Assembly: GCF_004346205.1 (NCBI RefSeq)
Contig: NZ_SMAM01000009.1
Coordinates: 27,476-91,475 of the forward strand
Origin: Bibersteinia trehalosi
GTDB lineage: Bacteria > Pseudomonadota > Gammaproteobacteria > Enterobacterales > Pasteurellaceae
Reading direction: 5' to 3'
DNA length: 64,000 bases
Below, piece by piece: positions 39,537 through 48,360 of the stretch (the first letter of the stretch is position 1; the number at the start of each line of letters is the position of its first letter). A model generated the notes under the pieces. That model ran no database searches and was not told the origin of the DNA. It saw only the letters and a program-made list of their open reading frames with translations. A program made the position numbers and the translations under genes.

Positions 39537-40049
39537 TCAGAAAATAACAGTAAATAGCCAATATAGCCCTCTACATACCCAATAAATTAAACAGATACCA
39601 AGAAAAGCATGGTAGACCTTTTTCCACCACGGAATTGTTTTCTGTTCGGTGTCAAAGTCATCTTCATTTTTTGCATTGGTACTTTCAGGAAAACTAACAT
39701 CATATATATGAGTTGATGTATTTTCTATTAATGAAGACTCTTCTATTTGGGTGCGAGGAGCTGGCTTTGGGGATTGATATGAAAAATCCCCACCCTGTCT
39801 ATCTTTTAACCATTTCACTGCTAAACCTACTCCAATTCCTGCTACGGCACCGAGCAATGCCCCCGCAAGTGGAGAGCCATTATCATCAATTTCACCAATT
39901 TTTACACAAGAGATAATCTTCTCATCAGGGCGAGACAGTGTAAATTTATGCTTAGCATCAGAAACACTAATAGCAACAATTCGTTTAGTACTATTTTTCG
40001 AAAATCTAGGATGTCTAGATATAATTTCGTATTCGTAAAGTTTGCTCAT
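39537..40049 (-). CDS. hypothetical membrane protein
   Basis: A 170-residue protein. The N-terminal 55 residues form a small soluble-looking domain (LYEYEIISRHPRFSKNSTKR). A glycine-rich hydrophobic stretch follows (LAGALLGAVAGIGVGLAV, about 60-78), then an acidic linker and a C-terminal membrane segment (FLGICLIYWVCRGLYWLF). I do not recognise the family. It is the last of a same-strand cluster of small unknown genes (39537-41389) that looks accessory. A GAGAAG box precedes the ATG. Confidence 0.6.
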   Translation of the reverse strand: MSKLYEYEIISRHPRFSKNSTKRIVAISVSDAKHKFTLSRPDEKIISCVKIGEIDDNGSPLAGALLGAVAGIGVGLAVKWLKDRQGGDFSYQSPKPAPRTQIEESSLIENTSTHIYDVSFPESTNAKNEDDFDTEQKTIPWWKKVYHAFLGICLIYWVCRGLYWLFTVIF

Positions 40050-40061
40050 TATTTCTTCTCT

Positions 40062-40430
40062 CTATAGAATACCTATTGGGGAATAAATGAATTCATATGC
40101 TAGACTTCCAATAAAGAATGGAATATCAGCAATAATAGCCAAAGGTGTTAAAAATAAAAAAGCCAATATAGCTAGAAGAACTGAAAATAATCCATTTTTC
40201 TGATAAGGACCAAAATCAACTAAAGAGAGTTCATAAGCCCAAGTTTTTTGAGTAAGGAAAAAGAATTCGTAATTAGCAAACAGCTCCGTGAAAAAGAAAG
40301 GTAAATTTAAACCTATTATTGCTAAGCCCATAAGTAGTTTTAAGCGAGTAATACTTAAAATATCAGCTAGCATACTGAACGCTTGATAAACAAAAAATAG
40401 TGAAAAAAGTACACCCAAAATAAAATTCAC
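40062..40430 (-). CDS. hypothetical membrane protein, GTG start
   Basis: A 122-residue protein with about three hydrophobic segments (residues 1-20, 30-58 and 80-115). The start is GTG at 40430 with an AAAGGAGT box 5-6 bases upstream. It lies 10 bp after the preceding gene and 12 bp before the next, so the cluster is an operon. The AT-rich codon use is unlike the flanking core genes. No family recognised. Confidence 0.6.
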   Translation of the reverse strand: MNFILGVLFSLFFVYQAFSMLADILSITRLKLLMGLAIIGLNLPFFFTELFANYEFFFLTQKTWAYELSLVDFGPYQKNGLFSVLLAILAFLFLTPLAIIADIPFFIGSLAYEFIYSPIGIL

Positions 40431-40440
40431 ATTTACTCCT

Positions 40441-40800
40441 TTAGTAAGAATAGTTATCTAAACGTCCACCCATTCTGTCTTCTTCATACTGTTTAGCCAG
40501 TATGTAGTCTAATTCATCATCAGAGACTCCTTCTCGTGAAATTAAAATATCGCGAATTGCTCTTTGGCCCCAAATCATTTCTGCAGGATTGACAATAGCA
40601 TTTTCTGCATTATGAATTTCTCTTAGGTAGAGTCCATACAATATTCTAACTAATTCTTCATTAGACATTTCCCTAAATTCTTGTATTGCCTCATAATAGA
40701 TACTAGGGTAGCGATTATTTTGTGTTGATCTTTTATTTTCAACAGTTTCAGATACTATTTCTTTTACAAATCCAGTTACAAAGTCACTAAAAAATCCCAT
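40441..40800 (-). CDS. hypothetical soluble protein
   Basis: A 119-residue protein rich in Glu and Arg. It starts MGFFSDFVTGFVKEIVSETV, which could be an amphipathic helix. The helical middle includes EAIQEFREMSNEELVRILYG, and the end includes GVSDDELDYILAKQYEEDRMGG. No family recognised. A GAGGAGT box formed by the end of the upstream broken gene precedes its ATG. This suggests it was translated in concert with that gene. Confidence 0.6.
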   Translation of the reverse strand: MGFFSDFVTGFVKEIVSETVENKRSTQNNRYPSIYYEAIQEFREMSNEELVRILYGLYLREIHNAENAIVNPAEMIWGQRAIRDILISREGVSDDELDYILAKQYEEDRMGGRLDNYSY

Positions 40801-40804
40801 TTTA

Positions 40805-41389
40805 TTACTCCTCTATGATATTGGCTAATAGGATAAGTTTATCTAAACAAGCTTGATGTTCAGAGCTGTGTTCATCAAATGTTGATTTACATTCTGCTTC
40901 AAAGTAAAACTCAAAATAAGCATCATTTTTGCGTTATTCTTGTAGTTCAGTAGCATATTCTGGGGTTCCTGTAATTGCTTTTTCTGCTTGTTAGTAAAGT
41001 GAAGAATATTGATCAATTATAGGCGTCATTGGAGATATAGCTGTTGTATAATCAAATTGATGAATCACTATTTGTTGATAATAGATCATTGAATGGGGAT
41101 CATAGAATTCTAAACGCCAAAAGCATTCAGCTAGGTAGGTCAAGCCTGTAAATTTTAACTGTTGTAATCCATCTTGGTAACCTTTCAAATAAGTAGTTTT
41201 GTAGAATTCAGCCAAGAACTGTGGCAAACCGCCCATTAACTTAATTCTGTGTAGCAATGCTGCATTACCTGAAATCATTTCCTCACTATCTTCGTTACGC
41301 ATTGGCAAATATAGATTAGGAATAAGTGGTATTTCAGAGATTGAACGCTGAACTGTTATAGGTTCTAAATAATTTGTATCAAAAAGCAT
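40805..41389 (-). pseudogene. unknown gene interrupted by two in-frame TAA codons
   Basis: Starting at ATG 41389, 132 codons run to TAA at 40991-40993. The same frame continues as QAEKAITGTPEYATELQE to a second TAA at 40934-40936. It then continues for 42 codons (KNDAYFEFYFEAECKSTFDE) to a final TAA at 40805-40807. Continuity of frame and of plausible coding across both stops suggests a gene of about 194 codons broken by two nonsense mutations. Alternatively only the first 132 residues are translated. No family recognised. It heads the unknown cluster 39537-41389. Confidence 0.6.
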
Positions 41390-41407
41390 AATTGTTCATA
41401 AACAATT
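41390..41407. promoter_or_regulatory. operator-like inverted repeat between the broken gene and the proS leader
   Basis: AATTGTT (41390-41396), CATA, AACAATT (41401-41407) is a perfect 7-bp inverted repeat. It overlaps the -35 element at 41406 and touches the start codon of the divergent broken gene, so a bound protein would affect both. Confidence 0.45.
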
Positions 41408-41434
41408 GAAATAAAAAGAAAAAATTGCTATAAT
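41406..41434 (+). promoter_or_regulatory. near-consensus sigma-70 promoter
   Basis: TTGAAA (41406-41411) and TATAAT (41429-41434) are separated by 17 bases. This predicts transcription from about 41441, roughly 150 bases before proS. Confidence 0.75.
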
Positions 41435-41446
41435 ATCTAAGTTTTA

Positions 41447-41487
41447 GCAATGATTGGGTTGGCTATCATTGCAAGATGATAGCCAAC
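41447..41487 (+). ncRNA. structured leader or small RNA with two mutually exclusive hairpins
   Basis: Hairpin A pairs GCAATGAT (41447-41454) with ATCATTGC (41465-41472). Hairpin B pairs GTTGGCTATCAT (41458-41469) with ATGATAGCCAAC (41476-41487) and is followed by TTT. The two share 41465-41469, so they cannot form together. The layout resembles an antiterminator/terminator switch in the proS leader, or a short promoter-proximal small RNA. The T-tract is weak. No known riboswitch or T-box motif was recognised. Confidence 0.5.
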
Positions 41488-41590
41488 TTTATGCATAATA
41501 CATAAAGTGTCCGCAGCCTTATCCCCCTATTATTCCCCCCACTTTTGGCGTAAAATACGCCCCATTTTCGTATCAAAATTAGGAATAACA

Positions 41591-43306
41591 ATGCGTAGTA
41601 GCCAATATCTTTTTTCTACTTTAAAAGAAACCCCAAATGATGCTCAGGTGGTAAGCCATCAGTTAATGTTGCGTGCAGGTATGATTCGTCCGCTTGCCTC
41701 AGGTATGTATAACTGGTTGCCAACAGGGCTTCGTGTACTGAAAAAAGTGGAAAACATTATTCGTGAGGAAATGAATAAAAGCGGGGCATTAGAGGTGGAA
41801 ATGCCTGTGGTGCAACCTGCTGATCTCTGGATTGAATCACAACGTTGGGAAGACTACGGCCCAGAATTACTCCGCTTCCAAGATCGTGGCGACCGCCCAT
41901 TTGTATTAGGTCCAACCCACGAAGAGGTGATCACCGACTTAGTACGTCGTGAAGTCACTTCATATCGTCAACTGCCGTTAAATCTTTACCAAATCCAAAC
42001 CAAATTCCGTGATGAAGTTCGCCCACGTTTTGGCGTGATGCGTGGACGTGAGTTTTTGATGAAAGATGCTTACTCGTTCCACACCACCCGTGAGAGCTTA
42101 CAAGAAACCTATGATGTGATGCACCAAACTTACAGCAACATTTTCACCCGTCTTGGTTTAGATTTCCGCCCAGTAGCCGCTGACACTGGCTCTATCGGCG
42201 GTTCAGCTTCACACGAATTCCAAGTGCTTGCGCAAAGCGGTGAAGATGATGTGGTGTTTTCCACCGAATCCGATTATGCGGCAAACATTGAGCTTGCCGA
42301 AGCGGTTGCGGTGGGCGAACGCCAAGCGCCAACGGCAGAAATGCAGTTAGTGGATACGCCAAATGCGAAAACCATTGATGAATTAGTAGCTCAGTTTAAT
42401 TTGCCGATTGAAAAAACGGTAAAAACCTTAATTGTCAAAGGGGCAACAGAAGAAAATCCGTTGGTGGCATTGGTACTTCGTGGCGACCACGAGTTAAACG
42501 AAATCAAAGCGGAAAAATTAGATTTAGTGGCAAGCCCATTTGAATTTGCAGACGAAGCGGAGATTAAAGCGAAAATCGGTGCAAGCGTAGGTTCACTTGG
42601 GGTGATTAACTTACCGATCCCTGCGATTATTGACCGCTCAGTGGCATTGATGTCTGATTTTGGCTGTGGTGCAAACATTGATGGTAAGCACTATTTCAAT
42701 GTGAACTGGGAACGTGATGTGGCAATGCCTGAAATTGCCGATTTGCGTAACGTGGTAGAAGGCGACCCAAGCCCAGATGGTAAAGGGACATTGCAAATCA
42801 AACGTGGTATTGAAGTAGGGCATATTTTCCAACTTGGTACCAAATACTCTGAAGCGATGAAATGTACTGTGCAAGGCGAAGACGGCAAACCACAAACCTT
42901 AATTATGGGTTGTTATGGGATTGGCGTAACGCGTGTGGTGGCGGCGGCGATTGAACAACATCACGATGAGCGTGGTATTATTTGGCCAACTGATGAAATC
43001 GCTCCATTCACGGTAGCGATTGTGCCAATGAATATGCACAAATCCGAAAGCGTACAAGCCTTTGCTGAAGATCTCTATAAAACCTTACGTTCACAAGGTG
43101 TTGAGGTAATTTTTGATGATCGTAAAGAACGTCCTGGAGTAATGTTTGCAGATATGGAATTGATTGGCGTACCACATATGATTGTGATCGGTGAGAAAAA
43201 CCTGGCAAACGGTGAAATTGAATATAAAAACCGCCGCAGTGGCGAAAAACAGATGATCGCTAAAGAGAATATCGTGGAATTTGTAAAATCGCAGATTAAT
43301 GGGTAA
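41591..43306 (+). CDS. proS: proline--tRNA ligase (bacterial type with editing insertion)
   Basis: A 571-residue class II synthetase starting [21 protein letters not shown]. It has [74 protein letters not shown], and the editing insertion (about residues 225-400, ending near NVNWERD). The C-terminal anticodon-binding domain starts near [12 protein letters not shown]. The ATG at 41591 has an AGGAAT box and matches the family start; the frame is open 28 codons further upstream. Confidence 0.98.
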   Translation: MRSSQYLFSTLKETPNDAQVVSHQLMLRAGMIRPLASGMYNWLPTGLRVLKKVENIIREEMNKSGALEVEMPVVQPADLWIESQRWEDYGPELLRFQDRGDRPFVLGPTHEEVITDLVRREVTSYRQLPLNLYQIQTKFRDEVRPRFGVMRGREFLMKDAYSFHTTRESLQETYDVMHQTYSNIFTRLGLDFRPVAADTGSIGGSASHEFQVLAQSGEDDVVFSTESDYAANIELAEAVAVGERQAPTAEMQLVDTPNAKTIDELVAQFNLPIEKTVKTLIVKGATEENPLVALVLRGDHELNEIKAEKLDLVASPFEFADEAEIKAKIGASVGSLGVINLPIPAIIDRSVALMSDFGCGANIDGKHYFNVNWERDVAMPEIADLRNVVEGDPSPDGKGTLQIKRGIEVGHIFQLGTKYSEAMKCTVQGEDGKPQTLIMGCYGIGVTRVVAAAIEQHHDERGIIWPTDEIAPFTVAIVPMNMHKSESVQAFAEDLYKTLRSQGVEVIFDDRKERPGVMFADMELIGVPHMIVIGEKNLANGEIEYKNRRSGEKQMIAKENIVEFVKSQING

Positions 43307-43312
43307 TAAGAC

Positions 43313-43341
43313 AAACGGCATAGATAAAATCTATGCCGTTT
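43313..43341 (+). terminator. terminator after proS
   Basis: AAACGGCATAGAT pairs perfectly with ATCTATGCCGTTT around AAA, and T residues follow. Confidence 0.92.
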
Positions 43342-43350
43342 TTATGTTCA

Positions 43351-43396
43351 ACAAGCGGTCAATTTTGCAAAAAAATCTGCAAAACCAACCGCTTGT
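43351..43396 (-). terminator. inverted uptake-signal pair, terminator of the nucleotidase gene
   Basis: ACAAGCGGT (43351-43359) and ACCGCTTGT (43388-43396) form the stem base. Inner TTTTGCA and TGCAAAA arms also pair. The first copy extends into the full ACAAGCGGTCAATTTTGCAA form of the Apl-type uptake signal. Confidence 0.75.
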
Positions 43397-43401
43397 CATT
43401 A

Positions 43402-45063
43402 TTAGTCTAAACCGATAATTTCCCAACGATTATGCGATAATCCTTCAATTTTGCCACCTTTTACATTGGTGAGATAATCAATCATCATATTTTGGATTGT
43501 ACCTGCTTCAGGCCCACGCGCAACTTTAGATTCCCAAAGCACAGGTGCTTTTAAGCCTTCAAAAATACCACCTTGTTTTGAAAGCTGACCATAGCGATAA
43601 GAGTTCATACCAACTTTGTATTTCGTCTCTTCGCTAATTGGTGTGCCATCCGCCAGTTTTAATTCGGTAATTTTGCTACCACTAGGATTGCGAAGATCCA
43701 CTTTGTAACTTACCCCACCGAATAAATCAAAGGTAACGTATTTAGATTTACCACGTACATCGTTATAACGATAATCTTTATCGCCAGCTTGAATAGTATC
43801 AAAATAGTCTGCTGACCATTCCATATACTGTTTAAGCTGTTTACCCGTTAATTCATACACGGTTACATCACCACCTGCATAGCGGTAGTTATAGATAATA
43901 TCTTTTTTCTTGATTTCGCCTTTTGGCTGACGCACGGTTTCGTAGTCAAAGGCAAATGACACCACATCCGCACCACTGTAATGCAACTGCACATCGTGGA
44001 TAAATGAAGATAAACCGCTATCTTTGGCAAATGCAGAAGACACCCCGTGAATTTTTTCCATTGGCACCATATCGTTCGCCGTTTCACCGATAACCACATT
44101 ATTTAATGCACGTAATTCATCGTGATAAGGTTGATAGATTTTAACAATTTCAGGGTCTGCTTCCAGTTTGTTTACTGGAATAGTAGTTGCGGTTTTAGAA
44201 AGTAGTTTCACTTTACCATCATCAGAGACATCAAAAACCATATCCACTTCGGAAACCATTGTGCCGTAGCGATGTGGCTCAGTGATCACGGTGTCTTTAA
44301 TGGTTTCGCTTGGTACATTTTTGTGCATATGTCCTGCGATGATCACGTCAATACCGTCCACCGCATTAACTAAATCTTCTACACCAGTGTCTGGAATATT
44401 GTTTTCGTTTTCAATCCCCATATGTGCCAACACAATAATGCTATCCACGCCTTTGGCTTTAAGATCAGCAATTTGTGCTTTGGTTTCTTCAATTGGTGAA
44501 GTGAATTTCCAGTTATCTAAATGCCCTGTGTCTTTTTCAAAAATAGCAGACATTGGGGTGGTTAAACCGATAAAGCCGAGTTTTACGCCATCTTTTTCCA
44601 CAATCGCAGTCGGTTCAACATAACGTTTACCATCTTTGTGGTAGAAGTTAGCTGTCAACGTTTTTGCTTCAATATCTTTAACGATTTCGTCAAGGTTTTC
44701 CATACCGAAGTTAAATTCGTGGTTACCGAGAATGAAGAAATCGTATTTCATTGCATTCAAGACTTTCGGTACAGGGTTATCTTTGGCTTTTTCTAAGGTT
44801 TTAGCAAAGACTTCCACTTGGTTATCTTGAATCGCATCACCAATATCGGCAAGGATCAAATCAGGTGTTTTTTCACGAGCTTGTTTTACGTAGGTGGCAA
44901 TTTGAGCAAATGAACCGGATTTATCTTCTACATCCGCTCCATAGCTCCAAGGCACCATACGGCCATGTACATCAGAAGTTCCAACGATTTTTACATTCAC
45001 TTCTTTTGCTACCGCGACACTCACAGCAGAAAGAACGAACAGCCCTGTTAGTAATTTTTTCAT
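43402..45063 (-). CDS. periplasmic metallophosphatase / 5'-nucleotidase family
   Basis: A 553-residue exported enzyme. The signal peptide is about residues 1-19 (MKKLLTGLFVLSAVSVAVA). The calcineurin-like metal-site motifs are visible: GTSDVHGRMVPW, LADIGDAIQDNQ, LGNHEFNFGMEN, VLAHMGIE and IAGHMHKNVPSE. The C-terminal 5'-nucleotidase domain contains NVVIGET and SSAFAKDSG. Family members release nucleosides or phosphate from nucleotides or 2',3'-cyclic nucleotides; the exact substrate is undecided. It is on the opposite strand to proS. Confidence 0.9.
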   Translation of the reverse strand: MKKLLTGLFVLSAVSVAVAKEVNVKIVGTSDVHGRMVPWSYGADVEDKSGSFAQIATYVKQAREKTPDLILADIGDAIQDNQVEVFAKTLEKAKDNPVPKVLNAMKYDFFILGNHEFNFGMENLDEIVKDIEAKTLTANFYHKDGKRYVEPTAIVEKDGVKLGFIGLTTPMSAIFEKDTGHLDNWKFTSPIEETKAQIADLKAKGVDSIIVLAHMGIENENNIPDTGVEDLVNAVDGIDVIIAGHMHKNVPSETIKDTVITEPHRYGTMVSEVDMVFDVSDDGKVKLLSKTATTIPVNKLEADPEIVKIYQPYHDELRALNNVVIGETANDMVPMEKIHGVSSAFAKDSGLSSFIHDVQLHYSGADVVSFAFDYETVRQPKGEIKKKDIIYNYRYAGGDVTVYELTGKQLKQYMEWSADYFDTIQAGDKDYRYNDVRGKSKYVTFDLFGGVSYKVDLRNPSGSKITELKLADGTPISEETKYKVGMNSYRYGQLSKQGGIFEGLKAPVLWESKVARGPEAGTIQNMMIDYLTNVKGGKIEGLSHNRWEIIGLD

Positions 45064-45090
45064 AGGATTTTCCTTCTTTATTTATTTTGC

Positions 45091-45531
45091 TTATAAAGCA
45101 GTTAAAAAATGAGGTAACCAGGCTTCTGCACTGCCATCATGATCAAAATTATTCACCACATCTATCTTTAATGGCTCACAGACTACTTTAGCGCCACACG
45201 CCGTCAATTGTTCTGTCACGATATTAACTGCATTACAGAAAGTATCGTAATCCGAACTTCCTAAGCCGATAACAGCAAATTTCATTGCCGAAAAATCTGG
45301 TTTTTGACTCGCAATATCATCGAATAGCGGCTGGATATTATCAGGTAATTCACCTGCACCATGAGTGGAGGTCACCACTAATAAATTTACAGCAGATTGA
45401 ATATCGGCAAGAACAGCTTGATTAAACAGAGCAACATCAAAACCCTGCGCAGAAAGGACATCATTAAGATGATCGGCAACATACTCCGCACCACCAAGTG
45501 TGCTGCCTGTAATAAGGTGGATAGTTTGCAT
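45091..45531 (-). CDS. mioC: flavodoxin-like FMN protein MioC
   Basis: A 146-residue flavodoxin-fold protein. It has the FMN phosphate loop ITGSTLGGAEYVADHL, VVTSTHGAGELPDN and IGLGSSDYDTFCNAV. MioC is an electron carrier implicated in biotin synthase activity in E. coli. The ATG at 45531 is chosen; a TTG 15 bases upstream is in frame. The oriC-linked neighbours of enterobacterial mioC are not here. Confidence 0.93.
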   Translation of the reverse strand: MQTIHLITGSTLGGAEYVADHLNDVLSAQGFDVALFNQAVLADIQSAVNLLVVTSTHGAGELPDNIQPLFDDIASQKPDFSAMKFAVIGLGSSDYDTFCNAVNIVTEQLTACGAKVVCEPLKIDVVNNFDHDGSAEAWLPHFLTAL

Positions 45532-45591
45532 TGAGATATTTCTCAAATATGTAATAAGGAGGGATATTTTACGATTATAGAAAATTGAAAA

Positions 45592-46224
45592 TCAACTGGA
45601 AGTCTTATTTTTGTGACATTGATCATATAATGGTGCTAAATCTTGAATCGTTTTCACAATGAAATCGATTGCGTCAATTTGGTTAAGCTGAGATTTTTCA
45701 ATATTTTTACCAATACAGAAAAAGTCATTTTCATGATTGAGAATAAGCGAGTTTATATCTATTTCGCTCACTTTATTAAAATCACTATATTCACTTTCTG
45801 CTCCATGCCAAATGTCAAAATCCGCATATTTTTTATGGTTTAAATGTTCCAACCATTGATTATATTCGGCTAATTGAATCGACGAACGATTAGCACGATA
45901 GGCATGCCAATCTAAGCAAACTTGCAAGCGGCGACGATTGAGAATAACAGAAAAGATTGCAGCTGAATGAGGGTTAAAAACATATTTATAATAGGCAAAA
46001 AAGTGTGCTCTTACTTGCCAACCATTACACCATTTTTCAACATGAGGTTCAGCAAAAGGCATACCTAAACGCATAGAAACTTCTTGATGCAATGTTTTCC
46101 AAATATGCCAATGATATTTATAATCGGTTTTAATTTTAGGAATATCTTGCGGGCAATATTTCTTTAATTGTGAAAATTGAAAGAACGGAAGATTAAATAA
46201 TTCACAACTTTGAATCGTTAGCAT
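45592..46224 (-). CDS. HI_0552-like conserved protein
   Basis: A 210-residue cytoplasmic protein whose sequence (CELFNLPFFQFSQLKKYCP, AEPHVEKWCNGWQVRAHFFA, NRRRLQVCLDWHAYRANRS) I recall as the Pasteurellaceae HI_0552 family, of unknown function. The frame is open 27 codons further upstream, but homology and composition favour the ATG at 46224, even though it lacks a ribosome binding site. A terminator for rpoH lies only 27 bases upstream, so the promoter and start are uncertain. Confidence 0.7.
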   Translation of the reverse strand: MLTIQSCELFNLPFFQFSQLKKYCPQDIPKIKTDYKYHWHIWKTLHQEVSMRLGMPFAEPHVEKWCNGWQVRAHFFAYYKYVFNPHSAAIFSVILNRRRLQVCLDWHAYRANRSSIQLAEYNQWLEHLNHKKYADFDIWHGAESEYSDFNKVSEIDINSLILNHENDFFCIGKNIEKSQLNQIDAIDFIVKTIQDLAPLYDQCHKNKTSS

Positions 46225-46250
46225 TTTAAATAAAGATAAAAAATAAAATG

Positions 46251-46270
46251 AAAGGGCAAAATTGCCCTTT
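46251..46270 (-). terminator. terminator after rpoH
   Basis: AAAGGGCAA (46251-46259) pairs with TTGCCCTTT (46262-46270). On the minus strand it is followed by CATTTTATTTTTT. Confidence 0.85.
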
Positions 46271-46334
46271 AAACAGCATGTATATATCCCATACACTCTA
46301 CACAAGCGGGTTAAATTCCCTAAAAATCTGCAAA

Positions 46335-47306
46335 TTATTCCATCACTATGCAGTCTTTAATTTTCTTCAACGCTTGATTTTCTAATTGACGTACTCGCTC
46401 AGCAGAAATATTGTATTTTGCGGCAAGCTCATGCAAAGTTGCTTTATCTTCATCTAGCCAGCGCGTTTTGATAATATCTTGACTACGCTCATCTAGTTGT
46501 GCCAATGCATAGGCAAGTTGGGCTGTTGCTTTACCGTTGTATTGCTCATCTTCTAGCTCATCGGCAAAGTTTGAGCGATCATCTTCAATATACATGGACG
46601 GCACATAAGCTTCGTCATCATCGCTACCCACAGGTAAATCAAATCCCATATCTTGCCCTGTCATTCGAGATTCCATCTCTCGTACATCGTCAGGGCTAAC
46701 GCCTAAATCATCGGCTACTTTTTGCAGCTCTTCTTCATTAAACCACGCCAAGCGTTGCTTATTTTTACGTAAGTTAAAAAACAATTTACGCTGCGCTTTT
46801 GTGGTTGCCACTTTTACAATTCGCCAGTTGCGTAATACATATTCATGAATTTCCGCTTTTACCCAATGCACCGCAAACGAAACCAAACGTACGCCCACTT
46901 CTGGATTAAAACGTTTTACCGCCTTCATCAAGCCAATATTGCCTTCTTGGATTAAATCCGCAAGCGGTAAACCATAGCCCATATAACCGCGCGCAATATG
47001 CACAACAAAGCGCAAATGCGACAAAATAAGCTGTTTTGCCGCATCTAAATCTTCGTCGTAATAAAAACGCTCTGCCAGCGCTTTCTCTTGCTCAGCCGTT
47101 AGAATCGGGTATTGATTTGCCATACGAATATAACTATCTAAATTACCCTGAGAAACCACCATACTGTTGGCAAGCGCAGGGTGCTCTTCCGGCACATGAG
47201 CGGCCTCCAGAATCTCAATATCTTCTGGAGATACTTCTTCTATATCAATAAGTTCCGCTTCTTCAATCTCATCATCAAACAGCTTTAATTCGGCTTTTTT
47301 AATCAT
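46335..47306 (-). CDS. rpoH: heat-shock sigma factor RpoH, with N-terminal extension
   Basis: Region 2 ([58 protein letters not shown]), the RpoH box ([18 protein letters not shown]) and region 4 ([18 protein letters not shown]) are all intact. RpoH directs RNA polymerase to chaperone and protease promoters. The open frame gives 323 residues; the E. coli protein has 284. The extra 40-odd residues are acidic ([22 protein letters not shown]). Either the ATG at 47306 is used, one base after the dsbA stop, or translation begins at the internal ATG 47162 ([12 protein letters not shown]). Neither has a clear ribosome binding site. Confidence 0.93.
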   Translation of the reverse strand: MIKKAELKLFDDEIEEAELIDIEEVSPEDIEILEAAHVPEEHPALANSMVVSQGNLDSYIRMANQYPILTAEQEKALAERFYYDEDLDAAKQLILSHLRFVVHIARGYMGYGLPLADLIQEGNIGLMKAVKRFNPEVGVRLVSFAVHWVKAEIHEYVLRNWRIVKVATTKAQRKLFFNLRKNKQRLAWFNEEELQKVADDLGVSPDDVREMESRMTGQDMGFDLPVGSDDDEAYVPSMYIEDDRSNFADELEDEQYNGKATAQLAYALAQLDERSQDIIKTRWLDEDKATLHELAAKYNISAERVRQLENQALKKIKDCIVME

Positions 47307-47307
47307 G

Positions 47308-47946
47308 CTATTTTTTAATTAAATATAAGACAGCATCAACATAACGCTCAATAAATTCGCCCATGCTATTCACATCAGAAAAACCTTCTGCATTAACTTG
47401 ATATTGTTCATTCACAAAAAATGCTGGTACGCCACGAATATTAAATGCTTCAGCCGCTTGTCGCTGTTTATTTACCAAGCCATTTACCGCAAAACTATTG
47501 ATGCCACCATCAAATTGCTCGGCACTAATGCCATTAGCTAGGAAAATCGCACGAATATCGTCCATAGATTTGATCGCATTTTTTTGTGCATTTTCAAACA
47601 ATGGGGTTTTTACCTGTTCCTCCACACCTAACGCCATTGCCAGCGCCCAAGCTCGGGTTAGTTCTTCTGACTGTCTGCCTAAAAAATCTACGTGATACTG
47701 TTTTAATACAGCACCTTCCGGCAAGCCTGCTTTAATTCTACTTGGGATCTTATAGCCAAGTTCAAAATCATAGCAATGCGGGCAGTAGAATGAGAAAAAT
47801 TCTAACACTTCTTTTTGTGCCGAAGGAACTTGGCGAATTTCAGTATATTCTTTCCCTGCCGTTAGATTTGTGGTATTTGCCGTTACGTTGAAGGCAAAAA
47901 GTGCGGAAAATGCAATAAATACTGTTTTTAATGCAAATTTTTTCAT
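47308..47946 (-). CDS. dsbA: thiol:disulfide interchange protein DsbA
   Basis: A 212-residue periplasmic oxidoreductase. The signal peptide is about residues 1-23, followed by the active site FYCPHCYDF (Cys55, Cys58) and the cis-proline segment [13 protein letters not shown]. It introduces disulfides into exported proteins. It is preceded by yihD, as near dsbA in E. coli, and followed with a 1-base gap by rpoH, which is unusual. The signal peptide start has a plausible AGAGGAAT box. Confidence 0.96.
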   Translation of the reverse strand: MKKFALKTVFIAFSALFAFNVTANTTNLTAGKEYTEIRQVPSAQKEVLEFFSFYCPHCYDFELGYKIPSRIKAGLPEGAVLKQYHVDFLGRQSEELTRAWALAMALGVEEQVKTPLFENAQKNAIKSMDDIRAIFLANGISAEQFDGGINSFAVNGLVNKQRQAAEAFNIRGVPAFFVNEQYQVNAEGFSDVNSMGEFIERYVDAVLYLIKK

Positions 47947-48009
47947 TGAGATTCCTCTTAAAAATTCAATTGGGTTCAGCCAATGGCTAATGGAGTTGCT
48001 TTGACCAGC

Positions 48010-48279
48010 TTACTCGCTCAAAATTCCACGTGCGCGTAATAAAGCGGTTTTAAAATCTTCTTCGTAATCTTTTTTAATCCCTGGAATAACAGCATCTTTG
48101 CTTTCACCACGCATTTTTAACTGATAAATCAACACTTCATCACGCAGGGCATCTAAATCATTCGGTTTTCCAACCTCTTCTGCCAATTTATGCAACAGCT
48201 CGATGAGGTGCAAATCAGGCTCTTTGCGCCAATGTTCGCCCAATAATTCAAGCACTTCGTCTAAACGTTTACATTTCAT
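48010..48279 (-). CDS. yihD: YihD-family protein
   Basis: An 89-residue protein with the conserved YihD sequence ([38 protein letters not shown]). The function is not established. Its position just upstream of dsbA repeats the E. coli neighbourhood. Confidence 0.92.
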   Translation of the reverse strand: MKCKRLDEVLELLGEHWRKEPDLHLIELLHKLAEEVGKPNDLDALRDEVLIYQLKMRGESKDAVIPGIKKDYEEDFKTALLRARGILSE

Positions 48280-48360
48280 CGTACAATCCTTAAAATTTTG
48301 CTGGAAATAGGCGAAATCATAGCGGTTTCACACTCAATTTGCAAAAACAAGGGGGCAAAA

